DNA from: JADHUC01 sp964617665
GTDB lineage: Bacteria > Planctomycetota > Planctomycetia > Pirellulales > Pirellulaceae
NCBI GenBank assembly: GCA_964617665.1
Contig: CAZUAH010000633.1
Span: 1 to 7,676 of the forward strand
Length of the DNA stretch: 7,676 bases
Direction of reading: 5' to 3'
Shown: piece after piece, positions 1-4,717 of the stretch
How positions within the stretch are numbered: the stretch's first letter is position 1
Layout of the letters: the number at the start of each line of letters is the position of its first letter
Notes under the pieces: model-generated
What the model saw: the letters and a program-made list of their open reading frames with translations, nothing else
What the model was told of the DNA's origin: nothing
Database searches by the model: none
Translations under genes and position numbers: made by a program

Positions 1-1
1 A

Positions 2-1075
2 ATCCGAGCCGCTACTTCATGGCCACGCGCTCGCAGAGTGCGCCGCCGGAAGGCCTGTACGGGAGAACGAGTGCGAAACGCAGTGGACAAACTGCCCTCT
101 CGCGGAGTCCTCGTATTAGAGAATACGCGTTTTGCCGAGTCGAGAAAGACGCCCAGCGAATCACGTGACGAGCAGGAGGATTTGGCCTTTGCCAAAGAGA
201 TCGTTGATGCCGTAAAACCTGCAGCGTACGTGATCGATGGATTCAGTGTTTGTCATCGGAACCACGCCAGTGTTACTGGTATTGCGCATGCGCTGCGGAC
301 TCGACGAGATGAAGGGGCTGCCGGACCAGCCGCGCCGATCGTTGCCGGGTATCTACTGCAGGACGAAATCCGTGAAGTCGTCAACCGGCTTCAGGTCGAT
401 CGCGTCCAACATCCCTACGTTGCGGTGCTCGGTGGTGCCAAGGTGTCAGGAAAGGGCGGCAAGCTTAAGGCTATCCAGGGGCTCGTAGGAGTCGCGGATG
501 CCATCGTTATAGGTGGGGCCATGCTGTATCCGTTTCTCCGCGCGAAAGGTCTCAATGTGGGACAAGAACCGCGCGGCCGTGACCCTAGAAGTAAACAAGT
601 CAAGCAGGATATTGAGCAAGCCGAGAAGTTGCTGAAAGGCCCAGGCAACTTCCTTATTCCTACCGTCGTTTCGGGTTTGGTTGGCGACACGGTAGTACCT
701 TCTGTCGATGTTACGCAATCATGCCCGCCCGACTTCCGGATGCAGGACGTCGACGCGGACAATCTGACATCCATGCTCTTGGGCTTAGCCAAGCCGGCGA
801 CCATTGCCTGGAACGGGCCGCTGGGCCACTTTGAAGAGCCCCCGTTCCGTGACGGCACAAAAGCCTTGTTAGAGTATTTGGTGAATACAAGACGTGAATA
901 CGGCACAAGAACCGTGGCAGGTGGCGGCGACACCGAAGCGGCGATCCGAGACTGCTACCCTGGAGCCGAACTGACGCACATCAGCACAGGTGGCGGTGCA
1001 ATGCTAGCCGCTCTTGCCAACCAACCGTTGCCCGGTATCGATGTGCTAGACATCGTTTTGGACGGGCATGGGTAA
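2..1075 (+). CDS. pgk: Phosphoglycerate kinase, 5'-partial, divergent, possibly frame-disrupted at its start
   Basis: Phosphoglycerate kinase interconverts 1,3-bisphosphoglycerate + ADP and 3-phosphoglycerate + ATP in cytoplasmic glycolysis and gluconeogenesis. The frame is open from base 2 to the TAA at 1073-1075. Positions below count from the GTG at 38. Family motifs appear in order: LENTRF (28-32), DGFSVCHRNHAS (67-78, canonical DAFGxAHRAHAS), LGGAKVSGK (131-139, with both usual lysines), WNGPLGHFE (258-266), GGGDT (295-299, nucleotide-site Asp) and HISTGGGA (314-321). The visible protein is about 345-358 aa against a usual 390-400. The N-terminal substrate-binding part (Asp/Asn/Arg/His loops) therefore lies outside the window or is lost. 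The true start is not visible; 38 is only the first GTG in frame. Before about base 60 another frame fits the family better (see findings). Several motifs are variant, so this may be a paralogue rather than the main glycolytic copy. The family call is firm; intactness is not. Confidence 0.85.
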   Translation: MRAATSWPRARRVRRRKACTGERVRNAVDKLPSRGVLVLENTRFAESRKTPSESRDEQEDLAFAKEIVDAVKPAAYVIDGFSVCHRNHASVTGIAHALRTRRDEGAAGPAAPIVAGYLLQDEIREVVNRLQVDRVQHPYVAVLGGAKVSGKGGKLKAIQGLVGVADAIVIGGAMLYPFLRAKGLNVGQEPRGRDPRSKQVKQDIEQAEKLLKGPGNFLIPTVVSGLVGDTVVPSVDVTQSCPPDFRMQDVDADNLTSMLLGLAKPATIAWNGPLGHFEEPPFRDGTKALLEYLVNTRREYGTRTVAGGGDTEAAIRDCYPGAELTHISTGGGAMLAALANQPLPGIDVLDIVLDGHG

Positions 1076-1252
1076 CATGATCAGAGTCAAGCAAGAACTA
1101 CAGTTTTCAACTGGGAACAGAGGCAAGGATCGTGTGATCGACGCGACTTGCGGCTGATTGCCGCGGGAAAGGACTGGGACAGGCGAAGAACGAGGGGGCA
1201 GTTTGCTTTGATACGTCGTCCGATTGCTCAACAAGTCGACGGCCGATCTTCG

Positions 1253-1786
1253 TTAAGGACAATCTCTTCGAGAAAGGTACACCTCTACGGCCTTGCGATT
1301 TGATTCAAACGCCATCTCGGCCAACATCGCCTCCGTAGGGTGACAGAAGTGCCAACTTGCGACCTCCGATCTTTCGGCGGCGATGGTCTCAAAGGTCTCT
1401 ACGCCACACGTGAAGAACACGTCGGTCACGGGTAACGTCACGCCCTCGTATGTGTAGCTGTTCGGGAAAGACGCGAGGAAATCCATGCAGCGAATCTGTA
1501 GATTCATCTCTTCGAGGACTTCGCGTTTCAGCGCGTCTTCGACGGACTCACCCGCGTCTGTGAATCCGCCGGGGATTCCGAGTTTGCCTTTCCCAGGATC
1601 CCGTTGACGTCGCAGAAACAGAACACGTCCCCGCTCGTCGGCGAGGATTCCCGCCACGGCAACACATGGACTGAAAAAATACGTGAACTCGCATCCCGAG
1701 CAACGAAACGGATTCATGCCTATCGTTTCGGAAACGAGCCCGCAACGTGGGCAGAATCGAAATACATCGGAAATCAACTCGCTCAT
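1253..1786 (-). CDS. Nudix hydrolase with N-terminal zinc ribbon
   Basis: Nudix enzymes hydrolyse nucleoside diphosphates linked to another moiety (NADH, ADP-ribose, NTPs and others) in the cytoplasm using Mg2+. I chose the ATG at 1786 (177 aa), which has GGGAGAGG 5 bases upstream. The longer in-frame starts at 1801 and 1849 lack a ribosome binding site. Residues 12-15 (CPRC) and 29-32 (CSGC) form a four-cysteine zinc ribbon, as in NudC/YjhB-like proteins. The Nudix box spans residues 74-96: G, five residues, E80, seven residues, then REVLEEMNL. All acidic metal ligands are present; the usual Gly near the box end is Asn95. The SQPWPFPxS signature of NADH pyrophosphatase is absent; SFPNSYTYEG occupies that area instead. 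The substrate is therefore more likely ADP-ribose-like or unknown than NADH. The gene converges on the phosphoglycerate kinase gene with a 177-base gap and stands alone on its strand. Confidence 0.85.
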   Translation of the reverse strand: MSELISDVFRFCPRCGLVSETIGMNPFRCSGCEFTYFFSPCVAVAGILADERGRVLFLRRQRDPGKGKLGIPGGFTDAGESVEDALKREVLEEMNLQIRCMDFLASFPNSYTYEGVTLPVTDVFFTCGVETFETIAAERSEVASWHFCHPTEAMLAEMAFESNRKAVEVYLSRRDCP

Positions 1787-1791
1787 AAGTG

Positions 1792-1799
1792 CCTCTCCC
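1792..1799 (-). promoter_or_regulatory. Ribosome binding site deciding the Nudix start
   Basis: The minus strand reads GGGAGAGG five bases before the ATG at 1786. The two upstream in-frame starts (1801, 1849) have no comparable purine tract, so this site favours the 177-aa product. Confidence 0.6.
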
Positions 1800-1860
1800 A
1801 TCCAAACCGGTCGTGTGACGGTGTGCTTGCCCAGCGAGTCAACCGCCACTCAATCCCCGC

Positions 1861-2208
1861 GGCAAATCGTCTTTCTTCGACGCTAAGTCCGACGAGTGGC
1901 GGGAAGCCCAAGCCGAGATCCGCAGACAGATGGGACAGCATGAGAAGACCGATCGCGTCTACATGGACGAAGGCTTGATAATTCTCGAACGCGCACAAGA
2001 CGCGGTAAATCTCTTTGAAAAGCAACCTACCCGCGAAAAACGTCGATTGCTGCGTTTTGTACTTTCGAACTGCACTTGGGGCGGCGAGCACTTGACGTCG
2101 GAGTTTCGCCAACCCTTTGACATGATTGCGGATATGGCGACTGCTTGCGCATCAGAAAAGATCGCCGAAGCCACTTCCGACGACCTTTGTCAACTTAAGG
2201 GTGGATGA
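1861..2208 (+). pseudogene. C-terminal remnant of a large serine recombinase
   Basis: From about 1861 the plus strand encodes about 115 codons in one frame, ending at the TGA at 2206-2208. They resemble the C-terminal helical region of large serine recombinases (resolvase/invertase type with the long recombinase extension). Recognisable pieces are the SDEWREAQAEIRR helix, the MDEGLIILERAQDAVNLFEKQ helix, the REKRRLLRFVLSNCTW motif and the end block FRQPFDMIADM. The catalytic N-terminal resolvase domain and the zinc-ribbon/DNA-binding part are missing. Upstream the frame meets a stop at 1816-1818 and then the divergent Nudix gene. An internal ATG at 1930 gives a 92-codon ORF, but it cannot be a working recombinase. 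The last codons run into the tRNA-His 3' end. It is best read as the relic of a mobile element deleted apart from the tail of its integrase. The family call rests on motif memory; I could not run a search. Confidence 0.7.
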
Positions 2209-2274
2209 GGGGATTCGAACCCCCGACCCTTGGAACCACAATCCAATGCTCTAACCAACTGAGCTACATCCACC
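2200..2274 (-). tRNA. tRNA-His (anticodon GTG)
   Basis: The minus strand folds into a full cloverleaf. It starts with an encoded extra G (the G-1 identity base of tRNA-His), then acceptor GTGGATG pairing with CATCCAC, and discriminator C73. The D stem is GCTC/GAGC. The anticodon stem is TTGGA/TCCAA around the loop TTGTGGT, giving anticodon GTG. A 5-base variable loop follows, then T stem GGGGG/CCCCT around TTCGAAT. G-1 together with C73 are the classic histidine identity elements. CCA is not encoded (the next bases read CTT), so a CCA-adding enzyme must complete the end. The gene sits between a recombinase relic at its 3' side and its own promoter at its 5' side. Confidence 0.97.
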
Positions 2275-2289
2275 GCATTGGAAGAAACT

Positions 2290-2318
2290 AATTTAGTCCT
2301 GATGCGGAAAACGGTCAA
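2290..2318 (-). promoter_or_regulatory. Sigma70-type promoter for tRNA-His
   Basis: On the minus strand TTGACC (2313-2318) is followed after exactly 17 bases by TAAATT (2290-2295). The -10 box lies 15 bases before the tRNA 5' end, which predicts a leader of about 8 bases. Spacing and placement are ideal; the -10 box matches the consensus at four of six positions. Confidence 0.6.
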
Positions 2319-2447
2319 TGACCGGTTTGCCGCTCAGGGCTTCGATCCAAGACGAACGGCCATGATCGAGATAGCAATCAAGGCGACTTTCCGGATCGGT
2401 CAAGTAGGCCGCACAGGATCTCGGACTCCGGCGAGGTCTTTCGTTGG

Positions 2448-2564
2448 TCATTTCACCGACCAAATCTCTGACGGCACGTGGGCTTCTTGCATGGCGGACT
2501 GGATCTTCTTGACTACGTCGGCGTTATCGGCCGCTACGTTTTCTGTTTCGCCTATGTCTCTAGA
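2448..2564 (-). pseudogene. Relic of an arylsulfatase C-terminal tail
   Basis: On the minus strand the 38 codons from 2564 down to 2451, with TGA at 2448-2450, read SRDIGETENVAADNADVV followed by KKIQSAMQEAHVPSEIW. This is the standard end of planctomycete family S1 sulfatases: a xDLSxDxGExxNVAxxHPxVV block, then a helix ending in AHxPSxxWP. The catalytic N-terminal sulfatase domain with its formylglycine Cys/Ser is absent. Immediately upstream the frame is closed by TGA at 2565-2567, and the expected ELYDL residues before SRD are not in frame. It is therefore a truncated, non-functional remnant. It implies that a sulfatase gene once lay in this neighbourhood, in the same direction as the FAD/TIM-barrel operon. 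The identification rests on a short stretch. Confidence 0.6.
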
Positions 2565-2638
2565 TCAGTTCTTTGCTCCCGCAAGCCAGAATAGCAGAAC
2601 ACCGCCCGGTGACAGGTTGCCTCGGGTCGAGTCTTCGA

Positions 2639-2665
2639 GCCCCCAGAAACGCAAAACCTGGGGGC
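2639..2665. repeat. Perfect 8-bp inverted repeat competing with the terminator stem
   Basis: GCCCCCAG (2639-2646) and CTGGGGGC (2658-2665) are perfect inverted repeats separated by 11 bases. The right arm is shared with the neighbouring terminator hairpin (2658-2684), so the two hairpins cannot form at the same time on one strand. Confidence 0.6.
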
Positions 2666-2684
2666 GGACTCCGTCCGACCCCAG
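2647..2684 (-). terminator. Rho-independent-type terminator of the FAD/TIM-barrel operon
   Basis: On the minus strand, 24 bases after the stop codon at 2709-2711, CTGGGG-T-CGGAC pairs with GTCCG-C-CCCCAG around the loop GGA (2658-2684). This gives 11 base pairs with one mismatch. The T-rich tail GTTTTGCGTTT follows (2647-2657). Position, strand, stem strength and tail agree with intrinsic termination of the three-gene transcript. The tail is interrupted by GCG, so efficiency is uncertain. Confidence 0.6.
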
Positions 2685-2708
2685 CCACCCTCAAGTCCAG
2701 ACTTCCGA

Positions 2709-3656
2709 CTACTGAGATTCCATCGCCTTGCGGATCGCCTTCAGGCCTTTGACGCCGGCGTCGTAGGGGTCTGGGATTTCCCAGGGGTCGATCATGATCC
2801 AGCCGCGGAAACCGCCGTCGAGCAGAGTAGCCAACGCCGCGTCTACATCAACATGACCGTCGCCGCAGGGCAGGTGCTTGGACGTGCCGCCGTCGCGAAG
2901 CGTGCCGTCGGTGTCCGTAAAGTGGACATAGCCGATGTTCTCGACGCCAATACGCTTCAGCATCTCGTGTGGCCGGCCATTCGATTCGTTCATCAAATCG
3001 AAATGGCTGGGATCGAAGATCGTTTTCACGTTGGGGTGATTTGCCGCTGCCAGGATCCGCCGCAAATGCTTTTCGGTGTTGAAGACAAAGGGCGGTTCGA
3101 TCTCGAAAGCCGCGACAAGGCCCAGATCTCCTGCGATCTTGCCAACTTCGCGAAACGACGTAGCGACGCGCTCGATCGCTTGGTCGATCGTCTGATCGCG
3201 CAACGGTCCGCCGGGCCACATACCGACACAGTCGCAGCCTAAAGCTCTCGCCAGTCGGCACTGGTCGCGCATCGTGTCCACCCATTTGCGTCGCACTTCA
3301 GCATCCGGCGCAAACGCGCCGCCTGCGGAAGTCTGTATCGAAAAAATCTGCAACTCGAAGCCATCGTACATCTGACGAAGGGCCCGGATTCGATCGGTTT
3401 GATCCGGACTTGGATAGCCTTTCGTCGGCCAGTTTTGGGTCAACTCAATGCCGTCGAATCCGGTTTCGGATGCGAAGTCGAGCACTTCCCGAATCGGATA
3501 CGTCTTGCTGTACTTCCGCGACGAAGACGCAAATCCATTCAGGCCGATAGCCGTTTTCCAGATCGGCTTGGCGGGTCCGTCGTCCGCGGCAGAGTCGCGT
3601 AGCGTTGAGAAAAGGCACGTCGCACCCAACAGTTTCAGCATCTCTCGTCGTCGCAT
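2709..3656 (-). CDS. Exported xylose-isomerase-like TIM-barrel protein A (sugar phosphate isomerase/epimerase family)
   Basis: This 315-aa protein belongs to the AP-endonuclease-2/xylose-isomerase-like TIM-barrel fold, whose members isomerise, epimerise or cleave sugars and inositols with a divalent metal. The start at 3656 has GGGGAGG upstream (8-base gap). The leader RRREMLKLLGATCLFSTL (residues 2-19) is a twin-arginine-like signal, with cleavage possibly near residue 24, so the protein probably acts outside the cytoplasm. Barrel motifs are GFDGIEL (66-72), GCDCVGMWPGG (140-150), AAFEIEPP (182-189), IFDPSHFDL (213-221), YVHFTDTDG (243-251), HLPCGDGHVD (261-270) and WIMIDPWE (286-293). Expected metal ligands are E185, D215 and H245. 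The fourth position, usually Glu, is Asp290, with E293 close by. It is the last gene of the apparent operon, 45 bases after TIM-barrel B and followed by a terminator. Family and export are well supported; the substrate is unknown. Confidence 0.88.
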   Translation of the reverse strand: MRRREMLKLLGATCLFSTLRDSAADDGPAKPIWKTAIGLNGFASSSRKYSKTYPIREVLDFASETGFDGIELTQNWPTKGYPSPDQTDRIRALRQMYDGFELQIFSIQTSAGGAFAPDAEVRRKWVDTMRDQCRLARALGCDCVGMWPGGPLRDQTIDQAIERVATSFREVGKIAGDLGLVAAFEIEPPFVFNTEKHLRRILAAANHPNVKTIFDPSHFDLMNESNGRPHEMLKRIGVENIGYVHFTDTDGTLRDGGTSKHLPCGDGHVDVDAALATLLDGGFRGWIMIDPWEIPDPYDAGVKGLKAIRKAMESQ

Positions 3657-3701
3657 GTCCGTTTCCTCCCCATCTTTGCTGTTCTTTCAACATCGGGAAC
3701 A

Positions 3702-4676
3702 CTATTGGGCGATAGGCACGCCGATCTCGTCGGCCAAATCGAACAGGAATTTGCGCGACTTGTCGTACTCTTCAGCGCCTTTCATGTGCTCGATCATCAG
3801 CGGTGGATCGCCGGGCAGGGCTTCGAGGCACTTCAAGTACGTCTTGTAGTCCAACGAGCCGGTGCCCAAGGTCACCTCGCGAAAGTGGATTTGCATCTCG
3901 ACATCCCACGCCACGTCCTTGGCGTGACAACTGACGATCCATGGGCCCAGCTTCTCGAAGCACTCTTTGATCACCTTGGCGTTTTGATAGAAACGCGACG
4001 GTGAATTGATCAGGTTGCACGGATCCAGATGGACTGCGAAGGCGTCTCGCTGGACCGCCTTGATCAGATCGACATACGAGTCCGCACTGTCCGGCAGCGC
4101 CCATCCCATCATTTCGTAGCAGAACTTTGCCCGTTTCGGTTTGACTGCGTCGATGATCTTTCGCGCGTTTTCGACGATTTCGTCAAAGAACCTCTGCGAT
4201 AGATTCTCCGGATGCGGACCATACCAGACTTCCTTGCTGTACGACCCGGCAATGTCGACGCAGCATCGAGCGCCGATCTCCTCGGCCAAGGCCAAGCCGT
4301 CGGTCACGCGTTTCAGGTTCTCTTCACGTTGGTCTGGCTTGGCCTCCAGCAGGTTGCACCAGCGGCCTACCTCGGCAATCACGACGTCGTGTTTCGCAAA
4401 GGCACGCGAGATGTCGCGGATACGATCCGCGTCGTTCAGGTCGACACGAGGACAGTAGGCGGCCGTATAGCCAAGCTTTCGATGGGCCAAAGCCAACTCT
4501 TCCGGATCTTGCGGAGCTCCGAAAACGGGAGCGCCAACACGGATCGGCTTTAGACCGGCGGCTTGCTGGGCCGCCTCGACGCGCACGACCTTCGGCGAAG
4601 CCAAACTGCCAGCGGCTGCAGCCGCAAGAGCAGCCTGCTTGAGGAATCTACGGCGGTCGAGCGATGATGAGTTCAT
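3702..4676 (-). CDS. Exported xylose-isomerase-like TIM-barrel protein B (Tat leader)
   Basis: This 324-aa protein is a second member of the xylose-isomerase-like TIM-barrel superfamily, only distantly similar to protein A. I chose the ATG at 4676 because AGGAGG lies 5 bases upstream. The longer in-frame GTG at 4721 would precede the Tat motif with 15 unneeded residues and overlap the upstream stop codon. Residues 7-13 (DRRRFLK) followed by an Ala-rich stretch (15-27) form a textbook twin-arginine signal. Family motifs are FCYEMMGW (185-192), VHLDPCNL (215-222), VSCHAKD (248-254), LGTGSLDY (270-277) and MIEHMKG (294-300). The complete Glu-Asp-His-Glu metal set is E188, D218, H251 and E296, so it is likely an active metal-dependent isomerase, epimerase or lyase on a sugar-like substrate. 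It lies 41 bases after the FAD gene and 45 before protein A. The substrate is unknown. Confidence 0.9.
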   Translation of the reverse strand: MNSSSLDRRRFLKQAALAAAAAGSLASPKVVRVEAAQQAAGLKPIRVGAPVFGAPQDPEELALAHRKLGYTAAYCPRVDLNDADRIRDISRAFAKHDVVIAEVGRWCNLLEAKPDQREENLKRVTDGLALAEEIGARCCVDIAGSYSKEVWYGPHPENLSQRFFDEIVENARKIIDAVKPKRAKFCYEMMGWALPDSADSYVDLIKAVQRDAFAVHLDPCNLINSPSRFYQNAKVIKECFEKLGPWIVSCHAKDVAWDVEMQIHFREVTLGTGSLDYKTYLKCLEALPGDPPLMIEHMKGAEEYDKSRKFLFDLADEIGVPIAQ

Positions 4677-4681
4677 GGTGG

Positions 4682-4687
4682 CCTCCT
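4682..4687 (-). promoter_or_regulatory. Strong ribosome binding site deciding the start of TIM-barrel B
   Basis: The minus strand reads AGGAGG, a perfect Shine-Dalgarno core, five bases before the ATG at 4676. It sits in the 41-base gap after the FAD gene stop and rules against the GTG at 4721. Confidence 0.8.
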
Positions 4688-4717
4688 GGGCGTCAATGAC
4701 AAAGTTGCTGGGCAGAG

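Larger units (their letters stand above)
2275..2708. other. Gene-free interval between tRNA-His and the FAD/TIM-barrel operon
   Basis: These 434 bases hold the tRNA promoter, the sulfatase relic and the terminator hairpins, listed separately. For 2319-2447 I see no recognisable protein, RNA or repeat on either strand. The block 2565-2657 (minus strand) has a short open frame rich in Gly, Leu and Trp that ends at the TGA bordering the sulfatase relic. I recognise no family in it. An ORF spanning nearly the whole interval on the plus strand crosses both the promoter and the terminator and is not credible. Confidence 0.5.

Noticed and set aside
415..933. 172-codon minus-strand frame over phosphoglycerate kinase
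   Set aside because: It is antisense to conserved motifs and shows no recognisable protein features.
1150..1164. Small hairpin GCGGC/GCCGC between the phosphoglycerate kinase and Nudix genes
   Set aside because: Only five base pairs, no T-run on either strand, and not near either stop codon.
1814..1842. Possible Nudix promoter: TTGACT at 1837-1842 on the minus strand
   Set aside because: The -35 box is good, but 17 bases on there is only GTCACA, which does not resemble a -10 box.
1783..2112. 109-codon minus-strand frame upstream of the Nudix gene
   Set aside because: It is antisense to the recombinase remnant and overlaps the Nudix ribosome binding site; no motifs.
2278..2715. 145-codon plus-strand frame in the gap after tRNA-His
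   Set aside because: It starts in the tRNA leader, crosses the tRNA promoter, the sulfatase relic and the terminator stem, and runs over the end of the operon. It has no ribosome binding site and no family resemblance.
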